Below are positions 1-8,258 of a DNA stretch of 64,000 bases, one piece after another. The position numbers were made by a program, and so were the translations under genes. How positions within the stretch are numbered: position 1 is the stretch's first letter; each line of letters begins with the position of its first letter. Source of the DNA: Deferribacteraceae bacterium UBA6793 (GTDB taxonomy: Bacteria > Chrysiogenota > Deferribacteres > Deferribacterales > Geovibrionaceae); the NCBI GenBank assembly GCA_002452405.1, contig DKFP01000007.1, forward strand, positions 1-64,000. The letters are read 5' to 3'. Below the pieces are notes generated by a model, which was not told the origin of the DNA, did not search any database, and was given only the letters and a program-made list of their open reading frames with translations.

Positions 1-2
1 TG

Positions 3-83
3 TCAACATTAAAGAAACTCTCCACTGGTTTGGAAATCTCGCTTCAAGACCTTGTAGAGCAGTTAGAAAAATCACAGTTTTAA
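3..83 (+). CDS. C-terminal end of a probable XRE-type (Cro/CI helix-turn-helix) regulator, cut by the window edge
   Basis: Only the last 26 codons are present, open from the left edge to a TAA at 81-83. The peptide (STLKKLSTGLEISLQDLVEQ followed by LEKSQF) looks like the last helix of an XRE/HTH_3 domain, where a threonine-leucine-x-lysine-leucine stretch precedes the final 'SLxDLxxxL' helix. Such regulators are common in toxin-antitoxin loci and integrated elements, which suits the toxin-antitoxin remnant just downstream. The fragment is short, so the family call is tentative. Confidence 0.4.
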   Translation, partial: STLKKLSTGLEISLQDLVEQLEKSQF

Positions 84-189
84 TTCTCAATCTAATCAGA
101 AAATATCATTAATAAGCGTCAACTACTGTCGTCATTATAAATGATTTTATTCTTGAAGATATTTTTGTATTTCATACAAGCGGCATGAG

Positions 190-465
190 GTGCAGACAGA
201 CAGACCGAAAAGCTACTATGTCCGTGAGGCTCTGGAAAACTATCTGAAAGGTCTTGGGTATCTATATCGCCGTCAGAATCGTAAATTACTTCGTGAGCGT
301 CTTTCAGTGTCAGATAATCCAAAGTCATTGGGAAAACAGTTGTCAGGTTCTATCAGTCAGTTTTGGCGGTTCAGGGTAGGGGATTACCGTATTATCTGCG
401 ATATTCAGGATGATGAACTTGTCATAATTGCCCTTCGCATTGCCCACCGAAAAGAAGTTTACTGA
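190..465 (+). pseudogene. Chimeric RelB-RelE toxin-antitoxin remnant
   Basis: The 91-residue frame, from a GTG at 190, starts like the helix of a RelB/CopG-type antitoxin (TDRPKSYYVREALENYL) and then becomes the back two thirds of a RelE/ParE-type toxin. The toxin part has the phrases DNPKSLGKQL, WRFRVGDYRIICDI and a terminal AHRKEVY. In intact loci these are two genes, an antitoxin of about 80 residues and a toxin of about 90. Here the antitoxin lacks its N-terminal strand and C-terminal toxin-binding tail, and the toxin lacks roughly its first 25-30 residues. The simplest reading is an in-frame deletion that fused the two. The frame is open upstream to about 157 but has no better start. The basic and aromatic RelE core (R, Y, R) survives, so residual activity cannot be excluded, but I expect a decayed gene. 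Confidence 0.6.
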
Positions 466-503
466 AATCCTTTTTTATAATGTAAGAAAACATAAGAACT
501 GGC

Positions 504-1346
504 TCATTGCTTGGCAAAAAGTTCAGTGATAATTTCAGCCTGATTTCCGCCTAATGCTAAGAATTCATTCCTAAGCTGAACCATGCTATTAAGGATTCCT
601 TTTTTAACTTTTACGCCCGTATAAGACCCTTTGTGCGTTTTATATTTGACGTTGCCGATTATTGCTTCATTTCTGATTTTGTCGGCAATCACTATTGACT
701 CCTGAATGTTAACTTTTGTTAATATTTTTAGGATGTATGCCAGTACGTTTGGAACTGTTCTGTTCTCAAGGTTTTTCAGAGTTGCCTTTTCATAAACATA
801 TTCAGTCCGAATTACACCTTTTTGATATATCGCAGGGTATCTGTATTCAGTCATTTTTGCTTTTATTTCCGCCGTTTTGTTGTAACGGCGTATTAGCCAG
901 TTATCCTTATTTTTGGTCTGCAAATATGAAGAACCTAACACATCATCTTCGGGTTTAAATTCCAATATGTTCATTTGACTTTTACCGGAATAGCACCCCT
1001 TTAATAGGGGGTATACTTCTGTTCCTTCACAATCTACATAAACATCAATGCGTGTTAATCTGATTTCTGAATTGATTTCCACATAATCGGCTAAAAATTC
1101 ATGCACGTTTTTTTCTATATCGCAGAAGCCCTTATGGCGACCTATGAAATACAGAGCATACAGTTCAACAACGCAATATTTGCTGCGGTTGTCAAAGCCT
1201 ATTGATGCAAGCGGACTTTTGTACCATGTATAGCCTTTTGATTCTGCACTATATTCAAAGTCAGCATCAAAACGCTGATTATCTTTCAACTGATAGTCAG
1301 AAAAAGAAAATTTCAATCTATCAATGCCGTAATTAATCAGCTCCAT
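504..1346 (-). CDS. Rep-like replication initiation protein of an integrated element
   Basis: A 280-residue protein resembling the replication-initiation proteins of small rolling-circle elements and filamentous-type phages (Rep_trans-like). Visible signatures are an 'LTRIDVYVDCEG' strand in the middle, where such proteins carry 'xTRIDxxxD', an 'RRYNKTAEIKAK' segment after it where Rep proteins have a conserved arginine/tyrosine-asparagine-lysine stretch, and an 'IRTEYVYEK' strand. It would nick or bind the element's origin for excised-circle replication. No clear HUH metal-binding pair stands out, so the catalytic class is uncertain. It sits downstream of the cysteine-rich and AlpA genes on the same strand. 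The position inside an ssrA-integrated element supports a mobile role. The start ATG at 1346 has no strong ribosome site that I can see. Confidence 0.5.
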   Translation of the reverse strand: MELINYGIDRLKFSFSDYQLKDNQRFDADFEYSAESKGYTWYKSPLASIGFDNRSKYCVVELYALYFIGRHKGFCDIEKNVHEFLADYVEINSEIRLTRIDVYVDCEGTEVYPLLKGCYSGKSQMNILEFKPEDDVLGSSYLQTKNKDNWLIRRYNKTAEIKAKMTEYRYPAIYQKGVIRTEYVYEKATLKNLENRTVPNVLAYILKILTKVNIQESIVIADKIRNEAIIGNVKYKTHKGSYTGVKVKKGILNSMVQLRNEFLALGGNQAEIITELFAKQ

Positions 1347-1484
1347 AACCGATTCCCTGCTTGGTATACTCCCCTTGTTAGAAGTAGGGGGGTAAATATT
1401 AATCCGAAATGTTTCATGCGGTCAGGTCTCTGCCTATCATGCCGCATCAGAAGACAACGGATACTTTTCATTTTTTCAGTACCG

Positions 1485-1700
1485 TTAATCAACCTGTACA
1501 GGCAGGTTAAGAGCCTTAGAATACGGATTAAATGGATTCAACGGGCATGTTGTGACTGTGCATTTCTGGATACCGTCAGGGTATCCGCCTTCACATTCAT
1601 AACATTTAGCAATAATTGCATCGTTTCTTGTAAGGCGTTCACCGTTGAGGTGCTTATTAAACAGGGCTTTCCCTTTGAAACGTTTTCCTTCTGCTTTCAT
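1485..1700 (-). CDS. Small cysteine-rich phage/element protein, putative zinc binding
   Basis: A 71-residue basic protein whose centre carries CYECEGG, then KCTVTTCPL, four cysteines spaced like a small zinc knuckle. Short proteins with an 'AIxAKCxxCxGG...C..TxCPLxP' pattern recur beside excisionase-type genes in prophages and satellite elements. No biochemical role is established that I can name. It follows the AlpA-type gene by 2 nt on the same strand, so the two are almost certainly co-transcribed. The ATG at 1700 follows a CCCCCC-rich run on the plus strand (GGGGG on the coding strand) that may serve as its ribosome site. Confidence 0.6.
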   Translation of the reverse strand: MKAEGKRFKGKALFNKHLNGERLTRNDAIIAKCYECEGGYPDGIQKCTVTTCPLNPFNPYSKALNLPVQVD

Positions 1701-1702
1701 GG

Positions 1703-1894
1703 TTATGCCCCCCTGCTTTCAGTAACTTTGGATTCAATCCACTGCATAACATCGGCTTCAAGCCATGCAACAGCACGCATACCAAGTTTGATTGGCTTCG
1801 GGAAATCGCCTTCTTTGATTTTCAGATAGATTGAGCTTCTTTTAAGCCCTGTGACTCTTTCGACTTCGTTTCGTCTAATGAGTTTTTTAGTCAT
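1703..1894 (-). CDS. AlpA-family regulator / excisionase-like DNA-binding protein
   Basis: A 63-residue winged-helix protein with the AlpA/MerR-like pattern: LIRRNEVERVTGLKRSSIYLKIKEGDFPKP, then a hydrophobic strand with an arginine (GMRAVAWLEADVMQWI). AlpA proteins activate prophage or island integrase genes or act as excision factors, binding DNA near the attachment site. Its start ATG at 1894 is preceded by a good GAGGT ribosome site on the minus strand. It lies between the integrase operon and the Rep-like gene, the usual place for a directionality or activation factor in P4-type islands. Family assignment is strong; activator versus excisionase cannot be told from sequence. Confidence 0.85.
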   Translation of the reverse strand: MTKKLIRRNEVERVTGLKRSSIYLKIKEGDFPKPIKLGMRAVAWLEADVMQWIESKVTESRGA

Positions 1895-2008
1895 TGTTGT
1901 ACCTCACTGGTTTTTTCAATAAGGTAAAGCAAGAGAGCTAAGTAATCCATGAGAGGTATTTTAGAAAAGTTTTGCAACACTTAATATGTTGGTATATTTA
2001 AAAAATAT

Positions 2009-2767
2009 TTAATCCATAGCTCTTAAGCCTTCAGGTACGACATATATATCTTTAAATTTACCATAAGCTGTTCTGAAAGTATTTGATGTAACAATCTGAC
2101 CGTTTTTTCTGAAAATAGATTCAGCAATTTGGCAACCAGAACGAACATTAGCGTTTGTTTTTTTGTGTGGGGATTTTTCACTGTGATAAGGCGGAATACC
2201 GAATAGCACTTTTAAAGCCCATACCATTAAGCCTCTTGCATAACCAACACGTCCATCCCCTATCAAATTTTTGTGATTTTTTCTGATTTTTTCGGGTTCC
2301 TGCATTACACCTGAGAAGCTTGCAAAAACTAGAGTAATTAAAGGTTCTGGTAGTGAAGGTAAAAGCTTGGTTATGTCTCCCCCTTTTTTACGGATGAACT
2401 TTGCTAACGAAAGTTTAATAATTTCAAGTGCCAAAGAGTTTATTTCGGCAAGTTTAATCATTCGTAATATTTCATTATTATAAGCAAAATGTTCGTATCC
2501 CGCATTGTGTTCGTCTGAATATATTTCGAGATTTTTTAAATATAAATCAGAGTGTTCTTCTAACGAACGAAGGGGGTACGCTTCAGCAATAACTTCATAA
2601 ATTGTTTGAAAATGCTGTTCAAATTCTTCTTCCGTAAACGTGGGAATATCTCCTCTTTCTACTCTGCTAGGTAACTGAATAAGGTCAATATTGCTATTGG
2701 CTAGCAAAAACCAAAAGCTATCTATTCTTTTTTGTTTATATCCTTCAGGTATATCTTTTTTATCCAT
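2009..2767 (-). CDS. Unknown protein overlapping the integrase gene
   Basis: A 252-residue protein I do not recognise. It is largely helical and charged, without signal peptide or obvious membrane helix. Its C-terminal third (an IGDGRVGYARGLMVWALKVL segment, then a basic stretch with KSPHKKTNANVRSG, then an FRKNGQIVTSNTFRTAYGKF segment) is the most distinctive part and could be nucleic-acid binding. Its ATG lies inside the end of the integrase gene (8-base overlap), so translation is very likely coupled. That implies a function tied to integration, excision or element maintenance, or a cargo gene using the integrase promoter. Base composition is AT-rich like the rest of the element. No function is claimed. 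Confidence 0.75.
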   Translation of the reverse strand: MDKKDIPEGYKQKRIDSFWFLLANSNIDLIQLPSRVERGDIPTFTEEEFEQHFQTIYEVIAEAYPLRSLEEHSDLYLKNLEIYSDEHNAGYEHFAYNNEILRMIKLAEINSLALEIIKLSLAKFIRKKGGDITKLLPSLPEPLITLVFASFSGVMQEPEKIRKNHKNLIGDGRVGYARGLMVWALKVLFGIPPYHSEKSPHKKTNANVRSGCQIAESIFRKNGQIVTSNTFRTAYGKFKDIYVVPEGLRAMD

Positions 2768-3950
2768 TTTTCAATCCATCCAGATAGTCAGCCCACCATT
2801 GCATCATATCAGTTCTTTCCGCAAGATATTCAGCATGGTTATAGGCGGCTTTTACTTTGTTTTGTTCCATATGGGCAAGCTGTACTTCTATTATAGCAGA
2901 TTTAAAACCATTCTCATGTAAGAGCGTTGATGCTGTTCCTCTGAAACCGTGGGCGGTGACTTCTTCTTTAGTATAGCCCATCCTATGCAGAGCGGCGTTA
3001 ATGGTGTTGTTGCTCATGGCTCTGTCTTTTGAACGTACAGAAGGAAAAACATACTTCCAATGTCCTGTGAGCGGCTGAATCTCTTTCAATACGGCTATTG
3101 CCTGTTTGGACAAAGGAACAATATGTAATCTTCTCATTTTCATTTTAACGGCGGGTATTCTCCATTCTCTTTTATCAAAATCAATTTCTGACCATTCCGC
3201 ATGTCTCAGTTCGCCCGGTCTGACAAAGACAAGAGGAGCAAGTTTTAAAGCACATCTGGTTACAAATTCCCCTTCATAGCCGTCTATAGCTTTAAGTAAG
3301 CCGGACAATTTCACGGTATCCGTTATGCTTGCCATATTTTTTGTTTGAGTAGGCAGCAATGCACCTCTAAGTATCAGGGTTGGGTCAGTTAAGCATTTGT
3401 TATTTAAGACACCGTGTCTGAATATTTCACTGCATATGCTTTTGGCTCTGTGTGCCGTCTCTATTGCTCCTCTGGATTGAATACGGCTTAGGACATTTAG
3501 AACATCTTGTGGAGTTATGTTTTTTATAGGCGTTTTTCCCAGATAGGGGAAAATGTCTTTTTCTAATGACCTCCATTTTGTCTTGGCATGTTGCGGAGTC
3601 CATTTAGATTGAAATTTAACAAACCATTCAGTAGCGACAGATTGGAAGTTGTTTTCAGTATCTTCAAGTAGGCTGTTCTTATTAAGTTTGCGAACACTGG
3701 AAGGGTTGATGCCGTTATCAAGCATCTTTCTGGCTTCGTCTCTTCTGGCTCTTGCTTCTTTCAGCGAGGTTTCAGGATAAACCCCTAAAGAGATAAGTTG
3801 TTGCTTGCCTGCATAGTAATATTGAAACTTGAAATACTTTGAGTCATTTTTCATGACCTGAAGGAACATGCCTTTTTCATCGAAAATTTTAGTGACTTTT
3901 TTTGTTTCATCAAATTTAGCTTTTTTGACTTTCATTTCAGTAAGCGGCAT
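2760..3950 (-). CDS. Tyrosine recombinase, P4-type integrase
   Basis: A 396-residue site-specific recombinase. Residues 1-90 form the N-terminal arm-binding domain of P4-type integrases (KIFDEKGMFLQVMKN, then YYYAGKQQLISLGVYPETSL). Residues 105-180 are the core-binding helices, and 205-390 the catalytic domain with R244 (FVRPGELR), H334 and R337 (TAHGFR), H360 (LAHMEQ) and the nucleophile Y370 (AAYNHAEYL). All catalytic residues are present, so it looks functional. It lies beside the 3' end of ssrA with only three repeat units between, which is how tmRNA-targeting integrases are usually placed. Downstream it overlaps an unknown gene. Confidence 0.95.
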   Translation of the reverse strand: MPLTEMKVKKAKFDETKKVTKIFDEKGMFLQVMKNDSKYFKFQYYYAGKQQLISLGVYPETSLKEARARRDEARKMLDNGINPSSVRKLNKNSLLEDTENNFQSVATEWFVKFQSKWTPQHAKTKWRSLEKDIFPYLGKTPIKNITPQDVLNVLSRIQSRGAIETAHRAKSICSEIFRHGVLNNKCLTDPTLILRGALLPTQTKNMASITDTVKLSGLLKAIDGYEGEFVTRCALKLAPLVFVRPGELRHAEWSEIDFDKREWRIPAVKMKMRRLHIVPLSKQAIAVLKEIQPLTGHWKYVFPSVRSKDRAMSNNTINAALHRMGYTKEEVTAHGFRGTASTLLHENGFKSAIIEVQLAHMEQNKVKAAYNHAEYLAERTDMMQWWADYLDGLKNG

Positions 3951-3969
3951 AAAAATTTCCTCTCAAAAA

Positions 3970-4069
3970 TGTACCGTTACTCCTAACTGGCTTATAATAT
4001 GTGTGAAATTACATGATTAACGGTTTAGCCTTATGGTGTATTATAATGTACCGTTACATGTACCGTCAA
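3970..4069. repeat. Three short repeats, candidate integrase arm sites/operators
   Basis: The motif TGTACCGTTAC occurs at 3970-3980 and 4047-4057, and a shortened TGTACCGT at 4059-4066, all upstream of the integrase start and before the tmRNA end. The spacing and place fit arm-type binding sites of a P4-type integrase, which may also autoregulate its promoter. The repeats are seen directly; the role is inferred. Confidence 0.55.
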
Positions 4070-4136
4070 GTACATCTGGATTTAAAAAGACCTTTCTGGA
4101 ATATATTAGATGCTAACTTGCTTATATTTAGGCAAT

Positions 4137-4171
4137 AAAAAAGGCTTCTCAGATTTCTCTGGAAGCCTTTA
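4137..4171 (-). terminator. Rho-independent terminator after ssrA
   Basis: On the minus strand an AAAGGCTTC arm pairs with GAAGCCTTT across a loop of about a dozen bases, followed by a T-run. It starts 14 nt beyond the tmRNA 3' end. If the attachment core is the ssrA 3' end, this terminator was brought by the element. Confidence 0.8.
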
Positions 4172-4184
4172 GAATCCTTTAAGA

Positions 4185-4530
4185 TGGAGGCGGTGGGAAT
4201 CGAACCCACGTCCGAAGAACTTTCAACCAAAGGCGCTACATGCTTAGTCTGCGTATTAATCTTTTCCCGTTTGCTGAAACACAGACAATCCTACAAACGG
4301 AAGCAACCCCAAAGTTTCATCCCTTTGCCGAGGTACTCAAAGGAACAATCCCACTAGTTGTTTGTGCCCTCAGTCAGGCCATGGGCGAGTCTTAACTGAG
4401 GACATCGTGCCTTAAGCGGCAGCGAGTGCGTATTCGTCGTTAGCAATTATATGCTTTGGCTTTACTAACGGGGTAACCCCCCCGGCATGCTCCCGTGACC
4501 TACGTTTCCCCGTCGAAACCGTGCGCCCCC
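4185..4530 (-). ncRNA. ssrA: Transfer-messenger RNA (tmRNA)
   Basis: On the minus strand the RNA begins GGGGGCGCACGGTTTCGACG, the conserved tmRNA 5' end, and finishes with the T-arm sequence GTGGGTTCGATTCCCAC and CGCCTCCA. The first seven bases pair with the last ones to form the tRNA-like acceptor stem; CCA is not encoded. The tag reading frame (4412-4444) gives ANDEYALAAA and a TAA stop, a typical degradation tag ending in small residues. Length is about 346 nt, usual for one-piece tmRNA. It works with SmpB, whose gene lies about 32 kb to the right. Its 3' end faces the integrase of the neighbouring element and probably serves as attachment site. Confidence 0.97.
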
Positions 4531-4540
4531 GTGAGATAAA

Positions 4541-4575
4541 GATACAAAAGCTCCCGCAAAGGGGAGCCTTGTATC
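4541..4575 (-). terminator. Terminator hairpin of the NAD(P)H oxidoreductase gene
   Basis: GATACAA...TTGTATC encloses an inner GCTCCC/GGGAGC stem. On the minus strand the stem is followed by TTTT. It lies between the oxidoreductase stop codon and the tmRNA 5' end and would insulate ssrA from read-through. Confidence 0.7.
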
Positions 4576-4613
4576 AGATACTATAGTAAACCTCTGAGAT
4601 TTTGCAAGAAATA

Positions 4614-5159
4614 TTACAGCAGTTCAAGCCTTTCCTTCAGATCCTGCGCGTGGGCGAGTGCCATTTTTTCTATCTCGTCCTTGTCGCCCGAAACCCCGGG
4701 GATGTATGTCATTCCGTATGAAATTACATCTTCCGTTGTTTCCATCTGCGTGAACTCACATAGTGCTCTTACAGGTTGAAGCAGAACTTCCATATGGTCA
4801 TGTTCCGGCGTAACATATTCGTGTTTTGAACCGCCTGCGGTCATTGAAACCACAAGTTTTTTACCTTTCAGCTTATCGCCTCCGGTACCATATGCAAAAC
4901 CGTAAAGCAGGACGTCTTCAAACCATTTCTGAAGTATTGACGGTGTGCTGAACCAGTAGAAAGGGAATTGAAACACGATGATATCCGCTTCTGTAAGCGC
5001 CTTTTGTTCCGCCGCAACGTCAAATTCGCCGTTTTTCAGGTTATCCGCAAGTATGCGCACAGAAACGTTATCGACCTTTTTCATATATTCGCTGATAAGC
5101 CTGTTCGAAAGCGAGTTTTCAGGGTGCGGATGCCCCATTATCATAACTGTTGTTTTCAT
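4614..5159 (-). CDS. NAD(P)H-dependent flavin oxidoreductase (Flavodoxin_2 / quinone-reductase family)
   Basis: A 181-residue cytoplasmic flavodoxin-fold enzyme of the KefF/YwrO/DT-diaphorase-like family. It opens with a beta strand and flavin-phosphate loop (MIMGHPHPENSLSNRL). At about residues 60-75 it carries the 'DIIVFQFPFYWFSTPSILQKW' region, with the FPFYW-x-x-P signature of the family. A TAGG loop follows near residue 110. Such enzymes reduce quinones or small electrophiles using FMN/FAD and NAD(P)H. It has an AGGAG ribosome site before the ATG at 5159. It is transcribed alone toward ssrA and ends at a terminator. The substrate is unknown. It appears to be an ordinary housekeeping gene on the chromosome side of the element. 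Confidence 0.85.
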   Translation of the reverse strand: MKTTVMIMGHPHPENSLSNRLISEYMKKVDNVSVRILADNLKNGEFDVAAEQKALTEADIIVFQFPFYWFSTPSILQKWFEDVLLYGFAYGTGGDKLKGKKLVVSMTAGGSKHEYVTPEHDHMEVLLQPVRALCEFTQMETTEDVISYGMTYIPGVSGDKDEIEKMALAHAQDLKERLELL

Positions 5160-5316
5160 ATTGGACTCCTTTTGTTCATCTTATGCTATAATGACAGCAG
5201 AAGAGTAGTAATGTCCATGTGAAGATTTACAGAAGATTGCTATAATCAAACTTCACAAATAAGTCTCTATTGTGTATAAAAATCTTATGCATTTATATAT
5301 AGTGTTTGCAAAAATA

Positions 5317-5814
5317 ATGAGTTGTTTGTACAAACCATTGTTAATAATGTTCTTTCTGGCGTCTTTGTTCACTTGTCGGGCTTTTGCATACGATGAGGAA
5401 TGTCTAGCCAGAGCATCTGCCAGATATGGTGTGCCGGAGATAGTCATTAAGGCCATCATAGATATGGAGAGTGGCGGGAACAGACTCGCCGTGAACATTG
5501 AAGGGAAACCTTATTTTCCGAAATCAGATTATGATGCGGAGCAACTGCTTACCAAAAACAAAGGCCGAAGCACCGACGTCGGGCTTATGCAGGTGAACAG
5601 CTTCTGGTTTGCTAAGTTGGGTGTTCCTCAGTCATACGGGTTCAGTGAGTGCTTTAATATAAACTTTGGAACGTGGATACTTGCGTATGAGATAGGCAAC
5701 CACGGATTAAACCTTAAAGCTATAGGTAAATACCATTCTCCAAATGAACTGCGCGGAAAGTCTTATGCTTCAAGAATACTCGATAAAATGATTAAAATAT
5801 TAAATAAAGGATGA
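5317..5814 (+). CDS. Periplasmic lytic transglycosylase (SLT/VirB1-like)
   Basis: A small peptidoglycan-cleaving enzyme. From the ATG at 5317 the first 24 residues form a signal peptide ending near AFA. The SLT domain then shows the catalytic glutamate in IIDMESGGN (E51), the DVGLMQVN motif near residue 90, and a GNHGLNLKAIGKYH segment toward the end. Small VirB1-type transglycosylases open the cell wall for envelope-spanning machines. Here the neighbour is a polysaccharide export locus, so a role in assembling the export channel is plausible but unproven. In-frame starts at 5272 (GTG) and 5287 also exist and none has a clear ribosome site. I chose 5317 because it gives the cleanest signal peptide. 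The gene ends 4 bases before galE. Confidence 0.8.
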   Translation: MSCLYKPLLIMFFLASLFTCRAFAYDEECLARASARYGVPEIVIKAIIDMESGGNRLAVNIEGKPYFPKSDYDAEQLLTKNKGRSTDVGLMQVNSFWFAKLGVPQSYGFSECFNINFGTWILAYEIGNHGLNLKAIGKYHSPNELRGKSYASRILDKMIKILNKG

Positions 5815-5818
5815 TTTA

Positions 5819-6823
5819 ATGAACAACATACTTGTCACTGGAGGAGCTGGATATATCGGTAGCCATGTTGTTAAACAACTGGCGCAGGATGCGGATAACC
5901 GGATCACTGTCCTTGATAATTTTTCAACCGGTTTTCTGAATACTCTCAAAATACTTCAATCAAAATTTTATAACATATACACAGCTGAAATGGATCTTTG
6001 CTGCTGGGAAAATGTGGCTGATTTCATTAAAAGAGAAAAGTTTGACGCAGTAATACATTTTGCTGCCTCGCTGATTGTGCCTGAATCGCTGAAGGATCCT
6101 CTCAGGTATTACCTTAACAACACGGCAAATACGGCAAATCTTGTAAAATGCTGCCTTGAATCCGGTACGGATAAGTTTATTTTCAGTTCCACAGCGGCAG
6201 TTTATGGCGAGCCTGATATAAAAGGATTGGCAGGTGTCGGTGAAGATATCGCGTGTAATCCTATAAATCCCTATGGAAGAAGTAAAAATTTTAGTGAACA
6301 TGTTATAAGGGATGCTGCGTTTGCCTGCGATACGTTCCGATTTGTAATTCTTCGCTATTTTAATGTTGCCGGAGCTGATGAAGACGGGCTTATCGGTCAG
6401 TCTACGCTGAACGCTACGCATCTTATAAAGGTTGCCGCTGAAACAGCTCTTGGCAAAAGGCATAAAATGAGTATCTTCGGCACGGATTATCTAACCGCCG
6501 ACGGCACCTGTGTAAGAGATTACATACATGTGGACGATCTGGCATCAGCGCATATCAAGGCTCTTGAATATCTTGAAAACAGTAAAGAGGGTATTTTTAA
6601 CTGCGGGTACGGACACGGATATTCTGTTCGCGAGGTGATAGATACCATGAAACGTGTCAGCGGCGTGGATTTCGCAGTTGAAGAGGCATCCAGAAGAGAG
6701 GGAGATCCTGCACTTCTGATATCAGACAGTTCAAAGATAAGGGAACTTATGGGGTGGAAACCGAAACATGATGACCTTGAATACATATGCAGAACAGCTC
6801 TTGAATGGGAGAAAAAATTATGA
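5819..6823 (+). CDS. galE: UDP-glucose 4-epimerase
   Basis: A 334-residue extended short-chain dehydrogenase. The NAD-binding motif GGAGYIGSH lies at residues 8-16, and the catalytic tyrosine and lysine in NPYGRSK near residue 155, followed by the [11 protein letters not shown] segment characteristic of GalE. It interconverts UDP-glucose and UDP-galactose (or the GlcNAc forms), feeding galactose into the polysaccharide. Length and motifs match the family throughout. It follows the transglycosylase gene by 4 bases and its stop overlaps the rfbA start. It therefore begins a tightly packed sugar-nucleotide operon running to at least 12.2 kb. Confidence 0.93.
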   Translation: MNNILVTGGAGYIGSHVVKQLAQDADNRITVLDNFSTGFLNTLKILQSKFYNIYTAEMDLCCWENVADFIKREKFDAVIHFAASLIVPESLKDPLRYYLNNTANTANLVKCCLESGTDKFIFSSTAAVYGEPDIKGLAGVGEDIACNPINPYGRSKNFSEHVIRDAAFACDTFRFVILRYFNVAGADEDGLIGQSTLNATHLIKVAAETALGKRHKMSIFGTDYLTADGTCVRDYIHVDDLASAHIKALEYLENSKEGIFNCGYGHGYSVREVIDTMKRVSGVDFAVEEASRREGDPALLISDSSKIRELMGWKPKHDDLEYICRTALEWEKKL

Positions 6824-7707
6824 AAGGCATAATACTCGCAGGCGGAAGCGGAACAAGACTGTTTCCGGCAACTAAAACCATTTGTAAGCAGCTTATACCG
6901 ATTTACGATAAACCAATGATCTATTACCCCCTATCAACGCTTATGCTGGCAGGGATAAGAGATATATTGATAATCAGCACTCCTGTTGATATCGGGCGTT
7001 TCGAATCGCTCTTCGGCGATGGTAAAGAGCTCGGACTCAACATAAGCTACGCTGTTCAGGATGCTCCGAACGGTCTTGCAGAAGCATTCATAATAGGCGA
7101 CAGCTTTATAGGCAAAGACAACGTCTGCATGGTGCTTGGTGATAACCTTTTCTACGGGCGCGGACTTTCCCAGATGCTGAAAAAAGCGGTTCATGATGTC
7201 GATACCAAAGGCGGTGCATCCGTTTTCGGATACTATGTGAACGATCCGGAAAGATACGGTGTTGCCACTTTTGACGAGGAAGGCTGCGTCACAAGCATCG
7301 AGGAGAAACCGACCGAACCCAAATCGAACTATGCGGTCACCGGACTTTATTTTTACGACAATGACGTTATTCAGATATCTAAGAATACGAAACCGTCTGC
7401 GCGGGGCGAGCTTGAGATAACTGCCGTAAACAACGAATATCTGAGCAGAGGCAACCTGCGCATAGAGCTTCTCGGCAGGGGATTTGCGTGGCTTGATACC
7501 GGAACGCATGAAAGTCTTCTGGAGGCTTCGGAGTTCATTCATATCATTGAGAAAAGGCAGGGTATCAAAATAGCCTGTATCGAAGAAATTGCTTTCCGCA
7601 GCGGTTGGGTAGACAGAGAACAGGTTGTCAGGCTGGCGGAACCAATGAAAAAAAATGAGTATGGTAAATATCTTATAAAAATGGCGGATCCCGGGATGGT
7701 TAGCTGA
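6820..7707 (+). CDS. rfbA: Glucose-1-phosphate thymidylyltransferase
   Basis: A 295-residue RmlA enzyme making dTDP-glucose from dTTP and glucose-1-phosphate, the first step to dTDP-L-rhamnose. The N-terminal signature [12 protein letters not shown], the LGDNLFYG segment near residue 105 and the [16 protein letters not shown] segment near 220 are diagnostic. I place the start at the ATG at 6820, which has GGGAG upstream and overlaps the galE stop, rather than the in-frame ATG at 6805. The neighbouring rfbC, rfbD and rfbB complete the pathway. Confidence 0.95.
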   Translation: MKGIILAGGSGTRLFPATKTICKQLIPIYDKPMIYYPLSTLMLAGIRDILIISTPVDIGRFESLFGDGKELGLNISYAVQDAPNGLAEAFIIGDSFIGKDNVCMVLGDNLFYGRGLSQMLKKAVHDVDTKGGASVFGYYVNDPERYGVATFDEEGCVTSIEEKPTEPKSNYAVTGLYFYDNDVIQISKNTKPSARGELEITAVNNEYLSRGNLRIELLGRGFAWLDTGTHESLLEASEFIHIIEKRQGIKIACIEEIAFRSGWVDREQVVRLAEPMKKNEYGKYLIKMADPGMVS

Positions 7708-8258
7708 TGCCTTTCGAATTTAAGAGATACCCGATAGATGGACCCGTGCTGGTTGTGCCAAAGATATTTCCGGATGAACGCGGATTTTTCCTTGAGACTT
7801 ATAAAAAATCGGATTTCGTTCAGAACGGTATCAATGCTGAATTTATTCAGGATAACCATTCTAAATCTGTCAAAGGCGTTCTGCGCGGGCTGCACTATCA
7901 GATACATCCACATGCGCAGGGAAAGCTGGTGCGCTGTATTCAGGGTGAGATACTTGATGTAACAGTGGATATCAGAAAAAGCTCCCCGACGTTCGGTAAA
8001 TGGGTTGCCGAGAAACTTTCTGCTGAAAACAGGAAAATGCTTTATATCCCCGTCGGCTTTGCACACGGTTTTCTTGTCCTGAGCGAAACTGCGGAGATAA
8101 TTTATAAAGTACACGGTGGAGAATATGCCCCGCAGTGCGACAGAGGGATAGCATGGAACGATCCTGAACTTGCCATAGACTGGGGTGTCCAAGACGTTAT
8201 TATCTCAGAAAAGGATATGAAACAGCCGCTTCTGAAAGATGCAGAGGTATTTGGATGA
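7707..8258 (+). CDS. rfbC: dTDP-4-dehydrorhamnose 3,5-epimerase
   Basis: A 183-residue RmlC cupin enzyme. It epimerises C3 and C5 of dTDP-4-keto-6-deoxyglucose. The motifs FPDERGFFLETYKKSDF, QDNHSKSVKGVLRGLHYQ with the active-site histidine, and IPVGFAHGFLVLS are all present, and WNDPELAIDW closes the family pattern. The ATG overlaps the rfbA stop by one base (TGATG) and the end overlaps rfbD by four, so translation is coupled along the operon. Length is normal and nothing is missing. Confidence 0.96.
   Translation: MPFEFKRYPIDGPVLVVPKIFPDERGFFLETYKKSDFVQNGINAEFIQDNHSKSVKGVLRGLHYQIHPHAQGKLVRCIQGEILDVTVDIRKSSPTFGKWVAEKLSAENRKMLYIPVGFAHGFLVLSETAEIIYKVHGGEYAPQCDRGIAWNDPELAIDWGVQDVIISEKDMKQPLLKDAEVFG

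Noticed and set aside
991..1395. CCCCT...AGGGG short inverted repeats near 997-1011 and 1371-1390, considered as a replication origin of the element
   Set aside because: Stems are five bases, one copy is inside the Rep-like gene, and no nick-site motif could be recognised.
4185..4230. A tRNA gene, suggested by the GGTTCGAATCCC-type arm
   Set aside because: The arm belongs to the tRNA-like end of tmRNA; the 5' end and tag frame are found 300 bases away.
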